Assembly (NCBI GenBank): GCA_040216555.1
Contig: JAVJOW010000014.1
Coordinates: forward strand, 62,001 to 126,000
Length of the DNA stretch: 64,000 nucleotides
DNA from: Arenibacter sp040216555
GTDB lineage: Bacteria > Bacteroidota > Bacteroidia > Flavobacteriales > Flavobacteriaceae
Reading direction: 5' to 3'
The notes under the pieces are model-generated. The model had not been told where the DNA came from. It made no database searches and saw nothing but the letters and a program-made list of their open reading frames with translations. Shown in pieces: positions 32,140 to 41,326 of the stretch (position 1 is its first letter; every line of letters begins with the position of its first letter). A program made the translations under genes and the position numbers.

Positions 32140-32457
32140 TTATTCCCCAATGGTTCCAATAATCGGTAATTTTTCCATTTTGCCGTTGTAGGCATTTATG
32201 GCCCCCATTATAGCCAAAACCCATGGGGCCCACTGCAATATTCTAAGGAAACCCATACCCATTGTAACAGCAATAAGTCCAAGGACAATGGAAAGCGCAA
32301 TGGCCAAGATCCAAACCCTTAATGATTGTCCAATATGGAATTTGACAAATTCATTTTTTTTATCACTGTTTACTATAAAGGCAATGAGCAGACCAATAAC
32401 AGTAATATAACTGATTAATGCCATAGTTTTTCCCTCACTTATAGTTTTCTGGTCCAT
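32140..32457 (-). CDS. DUF4870-like small membrane protein, copy B
   Basis: This 105-residue protein has the same plan as the neighbouring copy A: N-terminal SEGKTMALISYITVIGLLIA, the conserved linker NEFVKFHIGQSLR, a second and third helix and a final PIIGTIGE. The two copies share the E-G-K-T start, the NEF-x-(K/R)-F-H motif and the C-terminal P-(I/V)-(I/L)-G, so they arose by duplication. The role is unknown. It lies 25 bp downstream of the dihydroorotase-like gene on the same strand and is probably the third gene of that operon. Confidence 0.7.
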   Translation of the reverse strand: MDQKTISEGKTMALISYITVIGLLIAFIVNSDKKNEFVKFHIGQSLRVWILAIALSIVLGLIAVTMGMGFLRILQWAPWVLAIMGAINAYNGKMEKLPIIGTIGE

Positions 32458-32482
32458 CGTTAAGTTTTTAGTTCCTATAAAT

Positions 32483-33736
32483 TTAGTTAATTATTTGATT
32501 GTTGGATACAATTCCGTAAACCTTTCCTTTAAGTTTACTTCCCAAAAAGCAGCTATTCTTTGAATTGGATAAAATGTCCTCTTCTTCAAAGGTATATTCC
32601 TGATCGGGGTCGAATAAGGTAAGTGCTGCATTTTCACCCACTTTCAGCACAGGTGTTTCAATGCCATATCTTTCGCGACCTTTGGTCAAGAGGGATATGG
32701 TGGTATCAAGATCAAAAATCTGATTTAACATTCCAAATGCGCTTTCCAGACCTATAGTACCGTCCGAGGCATTATCGAATTCCACTCTTTTGTGTTCAAT
32801 ATCCATAGGCCTATGGTCTGAGGTAACAAAATCTATGGTTCCATCCTTTAATCCCTGGATCAAGGCCTTACTGTCCGATTGGATCCTAAGTGGAGGCATC
32901 AATTTAAAGAGGGAGTCGAACTCTGTCAAAGTATCATCGGTGAAGCATAGGTTGTGTACTGCCACACTGCAGCTAACATCCAATCCCTTTTTTTTGGCCT
33001 CCCCAATTAGTTTTACGGAATTGGCCGTTGAAATAGTGGGGATGTGCAGTTTTCCACCCGTATATTCCAATATGAAGAGATCCCTAACTATATTTAGCTC
33101 CTCGGCCAATTTAGGAATTCCTTTTAGGCCTAGTTTTGTAGATACTTCACCTTCATTCACAATTCCTTTTCCTGCAATCTGTAAATCCATTGGAAAAGAA
33201 TGCACAAGTCCACTGAAATTATGGGCATATTGGAGGGCAATTTTGAGAAGGTTCGAGTTTCTTAAAGGTAATTTGTAATCATAAAACCCCACTGCACCAG
33301 CGGTTTTCATATCATATAGTTCGGCCAAACTTTCTCCTTCAGACTTAACGGTCAAAGTTCCCAAGGCATGAAGGGTAGTAGCCGCATTTTTGGAGGCATT
33401 CTTTAAAAAGACAATGTCGGAGCTGCTATCTGGGAGGGGATTGGTATTGGGGTTTAGTACTATATCGGTAAAACCACTTCTTGCTGCTGTGTACAATCCA
33501 TTTTCAATGGTTTCCCTTTCCTCATAGCCCGGTTCGCCAAAACTTACGCTGGAATCAAACCATCCTAGGGATACATGTAGGTTCTTATATTGGATGACCT
33601 TTGTTTTTCCTTGAACATCCAAATTGGCAGCAATATCTTCGATTACCCCGTTTTTTATAAAAATATCGCGTTTTTTTAAATGAAGTTCCCTGTTGGAAGG
33701 AGAAACAATCTTGGCCGATTTTAAAAGTATGTTCAT
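32483..33736 (-). CDS. dihydroorotase-like protein lacking metal ligands
   Basis: The 417-residue protein aligns with class I dihydroorotases along its length: EPGYEERETIENGLYTAARS follows the metal site, with NPNTNPLPD and TSDHRPMD later on. The usual D-x-H-x-H-L-R metal and substrate motif is replaced by D61-S-S-V-S-F-G, so both histidines and the arginine are missing, and DHAPH is replaced by DHRPM. It should not bind the metal pair in the normal way and is probably not a working dihydroorotase. Inactive PyrC-like proteins elsewhere stabilise aspartate transcarbamoylase, but no pyrB is near. Its start overlaps the BatA gene stop by 4 bp, so the two are coupled. Confidence 0.8.
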   Translation of the reverse strand: MNILLKSAKIVSPSNRELHLKKRDIFIKNGVIEDIAANLDVQGKTKVIQYKNLHVSLGWFDSSVSFGEPGYEERETIENGLYTAARSGFTDIVLNPNTNPLPDSSSDIVFLKNASKNAATTLHALGTLTVKSEGESLAELYDMKTAGAVGFYDYKLPLRNSNLLKIALQYAHNFSGLVHSFPMDLQIAGKGIVNEGEVSTKLGLKGIPKLAEELNIVRDLFILEYTGGKLHIPTISTANSVKLIGEAKKKGLDVSCSVAVHNLCFTDDTLTEFDSLFKLMPPLRIQSDSKALIQGLKDGTIDFVTSDHRPMDIEHKRVEFDNASDGTIGLESAFGMLNQIFDLDTTISLLTKGRERYGIETPVLKVGENAALTLFDPDQEYTFEEEDILSNSKNSCFLGSKLKGKVYGIVSNNQIIN

Positions 33737-35655
33737 TTCAGAAATTTTTGGATAAGAACTTCAATAAATATAAATGCTAGTGCTAAAATAACAAACCATT
33801 TCCAAAGCTCGTTGATGCTATTGTCTTTTTCTATATTTTGGAACAATGCTGCAACATTGTCGGTTTTATTACCAGCATTGAGCTCATCGAGATTCATATA
33901 TTGTAGCTGGCTTTCTGTCCTTGGAAAGTTGAAACTAATGTACTTAACTACCTTTCCTTCGTCCGTTATATCGTATATCCCGGAAACGTCAGGATAATCA
34001 TCAAAAGTTAATGTGGTTTTGTTGGTAAAGGATTGTTGAAAGGGAATAAATTCGAAGTCTTTTTGGGCCACTTTCAAAATCCGATCTTTTGTAAGATTAA
34101 CTGGAATATCAACGGTGGTTTTGCCACCTATCATCTCATATATTTTGGGAATCTTAAGACTTGCCATACCCATGTTGTACAAGGTTGGGACAATTAAGGG
34201 TGAATTTAAAATATTTGAATTTTCCTTGGATATGGATGCTGTAAATAAATAAGTGCCGTCTTCCCCTACCAAAAACGGATCACCACTTTGGTACGAAAGT
34301 ATTTTTGGCATGGCCGATTTAATGCTATAGAATGAATTTACGGAGGGATATTGGAAATTGGTTACTTCTTTTTCGAACACATTTTTATACAAGGGATGGG
34401 CAAAGGCAATCTGACTAATTTTTCTTTCTTCCATAACTAAAGAAATTAGCATAGTATTGGAAAGCCCCATTAAAAAGGAATTGTAATTTTCCAAATTGGC
34501 CTGGCCACTTGGAACAATTACTAAACTACCTCCGTTATTTTTAAAGGCTTGTAGAGCGTTTTGCAAGGCAATGGGGATAGCGTTGAGTTCATTTAGTATA
34601 ATCAAATTTTGCGACTCCAACAGGCTGTAATTCAATGATTTTAAGTGGAGATTGGAATACTGAAATACCTCCTCATCAAAAATACGCTTCAAGTAATCAC
34701 TATCGGCATCCCCTATGGATAGCACCTTAATTTTATCTTGCTTGGCTAAATTGAAGTAAAGTTGATTGTCATAATTAAGTCCTGCATCCGTGATCACAAT
34801 TTCGCCATTGATAAGTTCGTTTGCCGGAATGGTAAAAATCACCTTCCCCTTTTTATTCTTATTGAAGGTAACCGATGTTTTTGCAATCAATTTTTCTCCA
34901 TTGTAAAGAGAAACCGGAGTGTTGTCCAATTCAGTGTTGGTAGAGAGTATGCTTTTTAAATCTAAATTCTCTGAGGAAATAGTATTGATAAATACAGTAT
35001 CGATTGAAATATTAACAAGGTTTTCCGGTATCAATTTTACCAAATGCCTGTTTATATCGGGGAGCGAGTCTGTAATAGGTGAATTAATACTCTTTTGAAA
35101 ATCGGAAATCAAGACAAGATCTTTACGCGTGCCTTCAGCTTCCGAGAATAGGGTTTTGGCCTTTAGATTAATTTCTTTTAGCTGTAATTGGTTCTTGGAA
35201 TAGGGGAGGGCAAGCAAATCGTTTTTAATATCTCCAATACGGACTTCACGAAATATTTTATCGTTGGTAAAAAGAGTGAAAATATTTTCTTCAGGAACAG
35301 ATTTTAGAATTCCTTGTACCATATTTTCCAATAAGGTAGCTGTTCCCATTTTGGCCTGCATACTTAGGGAATTATCAAGGTAAATAACTATTTCGTTACT
35401 TTTTAGTGCTGATTTTCCAGGAATAAAGGGCTGGGCAAAAGCAACAATAAGTGCAGTTAGCAGCAAAAGGCGAGTAAATAACAGTAGCCATTTTTTCAGG
35501 GAGTTGCTCTTTCTGGATTCCGCCACTACCTTTTTTAAGATTTTTACATTGGTAAATGGGGTTTTCTTAAATCTACGGAGTTGGAAAAGATGAATGAAAA
35601 TAGGAATAAGGAGAAGTAAAAGGGCCCAAAGGAGTTCCGGATGTTTAAACAGCAT
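33733..35655 (-). CDS. BatA/VWA-type membrane protein
   Basis: With the start at the ATG at 35655 the protein has 640 residues; the in-frame extension to 35727 adds an unlikely N-terminus. It begins with the BatA N-terminal domain (MLFKHPELLWALLLLLIPIF, then HLFQLRRFKKTPFTNVKIL), a second helix near residue 60, and a von Willebrand factor A-like domain with the MIDAS-type motif YLDNSLSMQAK. A last helix (FVILALAFIFIEVLI) closes the protein. It is anchored in the inner membrane with a large periplasmic part. Bat proteins are linked to stress tolerance in some bacteria. It is coupled to the dihydroorotase-like gene downstream. Confidence 0.75.
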   Translation of the reverse strand: MLFKHPELLWALLLLLIPIFIHLFQLRRFKKTPFTNVKILKKVVAESRKSNSLKKWLLLFTRLLLLTALIVAFAQPFIPGKSALKSNEIVIYLDNSLSMQAKMGTATLLENMVQGILKSVPEENIFTLFTNDKIFREVRIGDIKNDLLALPYSKNQLQLKEINLKAKTLFSEAEGTRKDLVLISDFQKSINSPITDSLPDINRHLVKLIPENLVNISIDTVFINTISSENLDLKSILSTNTELDNTPVSLYNGEKLIAKTSVTFNKNKKGKVIFTIPANELINGEIVITDAGLNYDNQLYFNLAKQDKIKVLSIGDADSDYLKRIFDEEVFQYSNLHLKSLNYSLLESQNLIILNELNAIPIALQNALQAFKNNGGSLVIVPSGQANLENYNSFLMGLSNTMLISLVMEERKISQIAFAHPLYKNVFEKEVTNFQYPSVNSFYSIKSAMPKILSYQSGDPFLVGEDGTYLFTASISKENSNILNSPLIVPTLYNMGMASLKIPKIYEMIGGKTTVDIPVNLTKDRILKVAQKDFEFIPFQQSFTNKTTLTFDDYPDVSGIYDITDEGKVVKYISFNFPRTESQLQYMNLDELNAGNKTDNVAALFQNIEKDNSINELWKWFVILALAFIFIEVLIQKFLK

Positions 35656-35785
35656 TCCTAAATTTAATTTTTCAAATATAAGAAAAGAATTTCGAGGCAG
35701 TCTTAAATTTATTATCCATCTGCTCACTAATTAAGTTACCGGGAATAGCGGGAGTATTCTTTAAAGATGCGGTTCAATGTCAGGT

Positions 35786-36793
35786 TCAACAAAAAAAGAA
35801 CATGTCTTGAACAGTTTTTTTTCCCTGTGCCAACAAATAATTTTTTATAAATTCCTGAGCTTCTTTGTTGGCAACAGTGATTATGATTTGGGCATTTTGG
35901 AGTTTGTTTATTTCTAGATAGTGATCCATCTTTTTATCATAAATATCCAATCCAATTTTATTGGAGTTATTGCAAACCCATGTAAAGGATATGTCCTTTT
36001 TTAGAAGTTTTTTGGCTAAAGTTTTTCCTTTGCTACCCGCACCCCAGAGTACCAAGGGGCTTTGCTGGTCACGGTCAAGTTTTAGAAAATAATGGAGTTT
36101 AATGTCCAAAAAATAATTTTGGGCATAGTGTTCACTGGTTCTGGAAGTTCTATGGCCATAATCGCGCCAATAGTGAAGAAGTTCATTGGTGGGAATACAT
36201 TTTAGGCCCTGCTCATAAAAACGGAAGGCAAGGTCGTAATCTTCAGGATATCGATTGGAAGAAAATGACCCTGCCTTTTCCAGATCTTTCCTATCTACCA
36301 TCCAACATGGGGAGGGTATTACACATTCCTTATATATTTCTGAATAATTTAATCCCTTTTCCGTTAAGCGGTTCAACCATTTTTCATAACTCTTGTAACC
36401 ATCTCCAACCCCCTCTTTTGAAAAGTATTTCACCTTTCCTAGGGCTACGTATCCCTGTCCATAATTTTTAAGGGAATTAACCATGGTTTCCAATTTATTT
36501 GGGGACATAACATCATCGGAATCCATTCTGGTTATATAGGTACTCTGGGAATGGGAATATGCTGTTCTAAGGGCCTCAATAATTCCCTTGCCTTCATTTT
36601 TCAATACCTTGATCCTGATATCCTTTTGTGCATAAGAATTCATGATATCCAAACTATTGTCGGTAGAATGGTCATTTACAGCCAGAATTTCCCAGTCTTC
36701 ATATGTTTGGTCGATGATAGATTTTATGCAGTCCGGTAGAAATTCCTGGGTATTTTTAAAAGGAATAAGAATGCTGATACTACTTTTATTCAT
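35786..36793 (-). CDS. glycosyltransferase family 2 with an added C-terminal nucleotide-binding-like domain
   Basis: The 335-residue protein starts with a GT-A domain: ISILIPFKNTQEFLPDCIKS, the UDP-sugar loop NDHSTDNSLDIM and the D-x-D-like ITRMDSDDVMSP near residue 95. The catalytic acidic region FSSNRYPEDYDLAFRFYEQG is present. After about residue 240 comes a short Rossmann-like unit, LVLWGAGSKGKTLAKKLL, ending near the C-terminus. That fusion is seen in some flavobacterial GT2 proteins. No membrane helix is present. The sugar and acceptor are unknown. A -7 element only 4 nt upstream of the ATG suggests a leaderless transcript. Confidence 0.82.
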   Translation of the reverse strand: MNKSSISILIPFKNTQEFLPDCIKSIIDQTYEDWEILAVNDHSTDNSLDIMNSYAQKDIRIKVLKNEGKGIIEALRTAYSHSQSTYITRMDSDDVMSPNKLETMVNSLKNYGQGYVALGKVKYFSKEGVGDGYKSYEKWLNRLTEKGLNYSEIYKECVIPSPCWMVDRKDLEKAGSFSSNRYPEDYDLAFRFYEQGLKCIPTNELLHYWRDYGHRTSRTSEHYAQNYFLDIKLHYFLKLDRDQQSPLVLWGAGSKGKTLAKKLLKKDISFTWVCNNSNKIGLDIYDKKMDHYLEINKLQNAQIIITVANKEAQEFIKNYLLAQGKKTVQDMFFFC

Positions 36794-36797
36794 TTGT

Positions 36798-36805
36798 CAA
36801 AAGTA
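36798..36805 (-). promoter_or_regulatory. -7 element (TACTTTTG) of the GT2 gene
   Basis: TACTTTTG on the minus strand ends 4 nt before the ATG at 36793, so transcription should start at or next to the initiation codon. Confidence 0.5.
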
Positions 36806-36898
36806 GAAATATATTTCGCTATATGGTCAATATGGGCTTAGCAAATGAATGTATAGTGTCCAACTCCGGCAGTTTTATAAAGCTGATCGATATAAAGT

Positions 36899-37999
36899 CT
36901 AATGGGTGTTTTCACCAATCAGTTCCAGATCCTTTATTGCGGCCATCATTGCCCTAAAACAGACCTCTTGGGAAACGGGATTGATTTCTTTTGCTTTTTG
37001 TGTATGATAGCTTTTTATAAATTCACTGGCCGAAGACCAAACCGTATGCATCATGCCCAAAAAGTGTTCCTTCATTTCCGGAGTTGCGTTTTCTTTAAAT
37101 TTATACATCATTTTAACCTGTTCTCTGGCAACCTCAGGCTTCTTCCAGGGACAGGCAATAACGTCCAACCCCTTAAGTGCAAATAGGGCAGGGGTAGGTA
37201 ATGCCCTTTCATAATGCCAGTCGCAAATAACTACAGATTTGTCAATTAGGTCTATGGCCCTGGCAGTGTTGTTCATACTGGCCTCCCACATCCCAATTCC
37301 TGAAGAGGAAGCATCTATTAAACGATCTCCCCAAATCCATAGCCGTTTGTTGTTAATCTCTAAATGCCGGCTTATCTTATTAACTTCATTGGCAAAAAGT
37401 GCTGCTGGGTCTTTTCCTTGGCAGCGTGGGCATTTTTCATCTGCAATGTAAAATACCTCGTCCATTCCGGCGTGAAAGGCTTTTGCCTCAAAAACAGCAA
37501 TAATCTCATCTACCAGATCAAACACCACATTGTGCACTTCCGGATGTAACGGACAATAACTTTTACAGTAGAGGCCATCTGCATTTGGCCATTCATATTT
37601 TACCGGTATTATAACATGGGGCGTTTCATCAAATTGGGGATATACCTCCAGAAGTTTATTGGTTTTTTCCGCCCAACTCTGGTGTCCCAATAAATTTACC
37701 TGAGGGATTAGGTTTATATTGTGTTTTTTGGCTACGGCCACCAATTCCTTTATTTGCTCCTTGGACAAAGGGTTGCTGCCTCTCAGTTCTGGTCTAGATT
37801 CATAGGCATAATTAAAATCTACCCGTAGTACCAAGGTGTTGATGCCATTAGGACCCAATTCTTCATCAACGAATTTTACAAATTCGGCAACACCGTCGGC
37901 ATTGGGTGCGGCTATGCAAAGTCCTTTTACTTCAAAAATATCTTGTGCGTTGCCAAAATAAAAGCCTAGAGTCAGGAATATTAAGAGTAATTTGCCCAT
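36899..37999 (-). CDS. secreted glycoside hydrolase family 20-like protein
   Basis: The 366-residue protein has a signal peptide (MGKLLLIFLTLGFYFGNAQ) and a TIM-barrel-like body. The GH20-type pair is D180-E181 in FHAGMDEVFYI, where the Glu would be the acid/base. Earlier barrel strands (NTLVLRVDFNYAY, NLIPQVNLLGHQSW) and the later RLWIWGDRL also fit. It lacks the N-terminal beta domain of classical hexosaminidases. I infer a periplasmic or surface enzyme acting on N-acetylhexosamine-type or related sugars. It lies 67 bp downstream of a GDSL-type hydrolase gene on the same strand, which hints at joint use of a carbohydrate or ester-decorated glycan. Confidence 0.72.
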   Translation of the reverse strand: MGKLLLIFLTLGFYFGNAQDIFEVKGLCIAAPNADGVAEFVKFVDEELGPNGINTLVLRVDFNYAYESRPELRGSNPLSKEQIKELVAVAKKHNINLIPQVNLLGHQSWAEKTNKLLEVYPQFDETPHVIIPVKYEWPNADGLYCKSYCPLHPEVHNVVFDLVDEIIAVFEAKAFHAGMDEVFYIADEKCPRCQGKDPAALFANEVNKISRHLEINNKRLWIWGDRLIDASSSGIGMWEASMNNTARAIDLIDKSVVICDWHYERALPTPALFALKGLDVIACPWKKPEVAREQVKMMYKFKENATPEMKEHFLGMMHTVWSSASEFIKSYHTQKAKEINPVSQEVCFRAMMAAIKDLELIGENTH

Positions 38000-38066
38000 T
38001 GTTCATTAGAATTTAAATTTAAAATACCTCGTAAGAATATTTTTCAAAAGGGAGTAAAATACTATG

Positions 38067-38753
38067 CTATTGCAATGCCTTCTTTATTGCGGCTTCCACT
38101 AATGGTTCCATTACAGCATAACCCGCCGCGGTAGGATGAACCTCATCGTCTGCATATTTTTTGGGAAGTCCGTTTCTATCATCGGCCATTGCGGTATAAT
38201 AGTCTAGATAAATATGACCATTCGCTTCCGTATATTCTTTTAACATTTTGTTTAATGCAGGAATTTTTTCATTGGGATTCAATCCAGGTTTCCATGGGTA
38301 ATCGAAGGCAGGAAGCACGGAGGAGATAATAACTTTAATTCCGTTTGCCTTTGCAAGTTCGGCCATGGACTTTATATTGTCCAAGATCATTTTGGGGGTA
38401 GAAGGCCCTGTATTTCCTGCAATATCATTGGTTCCAGCCAGAATAACCACTACTTTGGGTTTTAAGTCGATTACATCCTGTCTAAAACGCAATAACATTT
38501 GGGGGGTAGTCTGCCCGCTAATACCTCTGTTGATGTAAGATTTCCTCTCAAAGAACTCCGGCCTTTTGTTCAGCCAACCTATGGTAATGGAATTGCCCAT
38601 AAATACCACACGATTTTCGTTGGCAGCTGGTATTCCCACCTTTTTGTTATCCTCTGAAAAGTGCCCCAGATTCGGCCAATCCTGTCCATAACTCTTGTTA
38701 GTGGTGAAAATGGTTAACGCAAATAATGCAATCGATAATTTTAATGCTTTCAT
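38067..38753 (-). CDS. secreted SGNH/GDSL hydrolase
   Basis: This 228-residue protein has a signal peptide (MKALKLSIALFALTIFTTNKSYG) and the four SGNH blocks. Block I is FMGNSITIGW with the nucleophile S55, block II has the glycine in NRGISGQTT, block III is LAGTNDIAG and block V is ADDEVHPTAAGY with the catalytic Asp and His. It is an esterase or lipase-type enzyme, often removing acetyl groups from polysaccharides or peptidoglycan when secreted. It sits between the oxidoreductase and the GH20-like gene, same strand. The substrate is unknown. Confidence 0.85.
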   Translation of the reverse strand: MKALKLSIALFALTIFTTNKSYGQDWPNLGHFSEDNKKVGIPAANENRVVFMGNSITIGWLNKRPEFFERKSYINRGISGQTTPQMLLRFRQDVIDLKPKVVVILAGTNDIAGNTGPSTPKMILDNIKSMAELAKANGIKVIISSVLPAFDYPWKPGLNPNEKIPALNKMLKEYTEANGHIYLDYYTAMADDRNGLPKKYADDEVHPTAAGYAVMEPLVEAAIKKALQ

Positions 38754-38786
38754 ATTGGTAAAATTGATTGGAAGATAAGTTAATAT

Positions 38787-40493
38787 TTAAATTAGGGTTG
38801 GATTGTCATGTTTTTTTTTATTTGCTAGCTGTCGCGCTTTTCTCAAATTTATTTTTTGTTGGATATCTTTTGGATAGTCGGAATGGTCTTCCGCTTCAAA
38901 AATCCTAATGTTCTGGGAATCATTTGGTTTTATTAAATCATCCTGTCTGCAATTGAGTATTGCGGCTGCCGTTTGGACCCCGGAATAACTAGAACCGGCC
39001 ACTCCATGGGATTGGATACTTGCCCCGCACATATAAAGATTCTCTATTTCGCTCTTCGCCCTGAACGCAAAGGGACCTATCTGTCCAAAACTCTTTTCTG
39101 TGCCATATACGCTGCCATTGGTAGCATTCAAGTAGTACTTGTTGGTGATGGGGGTTCCCAATTCTCTGTGAACAATATGGTCACTAATACCTGGTAGCAC
39201 ACGTTCCAGGGTATTTATCATTTTACAGGTCAATATTTCCTTGAATTCCAAATACTCCTTTGATCGTTGTTTATTCTCTTTGTTAAATTTGGCGAATGAA
39301 TCAGGATTGATATAAGTAATGACTTCAAGGGAGTGGTGTTTTCCATCGAAACTTGTGGGGTCTTTTAGCGTGGTACAGCTAATGAACAATCCAGGGAACA
39401 CTTCGCCATTGGTAATATCAATCGCGGTCATCTCTTCGTAAATGTCATCCATATCCCTGTTATCCATCATCCATATATTGCCCGAGTCCATTCCTAATTT
39501 TCGAACGTCGGTGGCAACGGTTAGAAAAAGCATTAGGGAGCTACAGGAATACTTTGTTTTTTTAAGTTTTTTAAGAAGTTTTGCGCTTAGGTTTTGTTCT
39601 TTTATCAGTTTCAAATAGGTAATCCCTGGATCAGCATTGGAAATGATTCTGGAAGCAAATATTTTCTCCCCATTTCTCAATTCCACCCCAATGGCTTTTT
39701 TCGTTTTATCCCCTTCCAAGAGAATTCTTTTTACGGCTGTACCAGTGCGTATAGTACCACCATTCTTTTGTAACGCCTTGGTCATGGCTTTTACAATAGC
39801 AGCACCGCCACCCATAGGGTAGTAGCCCCCGCTAAAATAATGGTCCATGACAGCGCAGTGCAAAGGGAAACTCGCCTTCGAAGGAGCCAGTCCGTGATCA
39901 CCCCATTGAATATTGAGTACTTTTTGAAGTAGGGGGTCTTTTATATGCCAGTTGATAACACGCTTCAAACTGAACAGGGCAAACTTGCCCATATGCTTTG
40001 TTCTAAAAGGGATGGTGATATGGTCCCAAAAACCGTTTATTTTGGGAATCAGTTGTATTTGTCGGGAAACATTCCTGACCAGCTTTAAATAGTGGTCTAT
40101 TCGTTTTTTTTCCTTAGGGAACCTATGCCCAAGGGAAGTTTTTAGATCATTAAAATTGCCCGGTAGGTCAATTCTTTCTCTTCCAATAAAACAGTGTTCA
40201 TATCCCTTGGGATTCATTCTAAAAAAAACCAGATCATTTGCTATCCCCAATCCCTCATATAGGGTTCTTGTAGATTCTCCTTCTCCGAGCAGTCCAATAT
40301 AATGTACTCCTGGAGAAAAACGGTGGCCGTTTAAATAGAAGCTATGGCACCAACCCCCAGGAACATCGTGTTGTTCCAATACCATTACCCGCTGACCTGC
40401 TTTGGCTAGACAAATGGCTGCAGATAATCCACCTGCACCAGAACCGATAACAATCGTATCTATATTGTTGTATATTTTATTTTTGATGCCCAT
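38787..40493 (-). CDS. CrtI/RetSat-like NAD(P)/FAD-dependent oxidoreductase
   Basis: The 568-residue protein starts with an FAD-binding Rossmann motif VIGSGAGGLSAAICLAKAG near residue 15, continuing to MVLEQHDVPGGWCHSF. The C-terminal FAD segment NLYMCGASIQSHGVAGSSYS matches the phytoene-desaturase and retinol-saturase families. The middle PMGGGAAIVKAMTKALQKNG is also conserved there. It probably reduces or desaturates an isoprenoid or other lipid-like polyene. The organism may be pigmented, but no carotenoid gene is adjacent. The next gene downstream is the SGNH hydrolase (33 bp), so an operon is possible. Confidence 0.78.
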   Translation of the reverse strand: MGIKNKIYNNIDTIVIGSGAGGLSAAICLAKAGQRVMVLEQHDVPGGWCHSFYLNGHRFSPGVHYIGLLGEGESTRTLYEGLGIANDLVFFRMNPKGYEHCFIGRERIDLPGNFNDLKTSLGHRFPKEKKRIDHYLKLVRNVSRQIQLIPKINGFWDHITIPFRTKHMGKFALFSLKRVINWHIKDPLLQKVLNIQWGDHGLAPSKASFPLHCAVMDHYFSGGYYPMGGGAAIVKAMTKALQKNGGTIRTGTAVKRILLEGDKTKKAIGVELRNGEKIFASRIISNADPGITYLKLIKEQNLSAKLLKKLKKTKYSCSSLMLFLTVATDVRKLGMDSGNIWMMDNRDMDDIYEEMTAIDITNGEVFPGLFISCTTLKDPTSFDGKHHSLEVITYINPDSFAKFNKENKQRSKEYLEFKEILTCKMINTLERVLPGISDHIVHRELGTPITNKYYLNATNGSVYGTEKSFGQIGPFAFRAKSEIENLYMCGASIQSHGVAGSSYSGVQTAAAILNCRQDDLIKPNDSQNIRIFEAEDHSDYPKDIQQKINLRKARQLANKKKHDNPTLI

Positions 40494-40536
40494 TGTATAG
40501 GTATTGCATATGCCAAGCTATTTGTATTGTCCACTA

Positions 40537-41037
40537 TTATTTTATTTCCTCGATTTCTTTTTGGAAAAATTGTTGGTCCTTTAATCTTAATTCCAAATCG
40601 TTTATAACCTTGTTCTTGTTGGGCCTAAGCTTAAAAAGATAAAGAATTAAAAGTAAGGAAATAACCAGATAAAAAATATGGTTATTCAATCTATAAGCAA
40701 TAGTACTCAATATTGCTGCACCCTCTATAAATGCATATCTTACCACACATGCCTGTAGATATAGCACCAATTTACTTTTTAAAGAGTTGAGTTTTGTTAA
40801 GTCCTTTAATTGCTTACCGAAAACATAGTTGCTTATAAAATAGCTCAACACCGCAATGGTTGGGACAAGATATACAAAAACATTATTGTCTTCGGTAAAA
40901 TCTATCAAAAAACCTTCTCCCGTTGCATAGATGAAAATGGTAAACAACAACACTCCAATAAGCAGTGCAGCATGTATGAATTTAAGGGTATTAAGGTATG
41001 TTTTGGGAGTTGGGGCTTTGGTTTTGGAATTGATCAT
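40537..41037 (-). CDS. small membrane protein of unknown function
   Basis: The likely start is the ATG at 41037, giving 166 residues; the open frame continues to 41229 but the added 64 residues look like chance coding. It has four hydrophobic segments (IHAALLIGVLLFTIFIY, VYLVPTIAVLSYFIS, YAFIEGAAILSTIAY, FYLVISLLLILYLF) and a charged C-terminal tail (LELRLKDQQFFQKEIEEIK). I do not recognise the family with confidence. It lies 43 bp upstream of the oxidoreductase on the same strand and is probably in the same operon. Confidence 0.6.
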   Translation of the reverse strand: MINSKTKAPTPKTYLNTLKFIHAALLIGVLLFTIFIYATGEGFLIDFTEDNNVFVYLVPTIAVLSYFISNYVFGKQLKDLTKLNSLKSKLVLYLQACVVRYAFIEGAAILSTIAYRLNNHIFYLVISLLLILYLFKLRPNKNKVINDLELRLKDQQFFQKEIEEIK

Positions 41038-41326
41038 ATGGCATTCTAAAGTACAGTGGTGCTTGGCAATGCCATAACTAATGAAAATTGTATTAACAAC
41101 ACATTTGTTTTTAAAGGTATAAGCCTTTGCGTTTAAATGCAAGGAAGTTAAGTCAAAAATAATAGGATTTCCAAAAGACCCAATATATTTTGTAAAGTAG
41201 AAACTAATGAATATGCCCTTTATAAACAATTTCCGTGGAAATTTAAATGGTAATTATTTTTCTCTATTTTTATGTTAAGGAAATTAAAGAGGAAAAGGTT
41301 AATTTCAGTATCTAAATCAATTAAAC

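Noticed and set aside
41038..41229. N-terminal extension of the small membrane protein to 41229
   Set aside because: The added 64 residues look like chance coding and the ATG at 41037 gives a compact four-helix protein.
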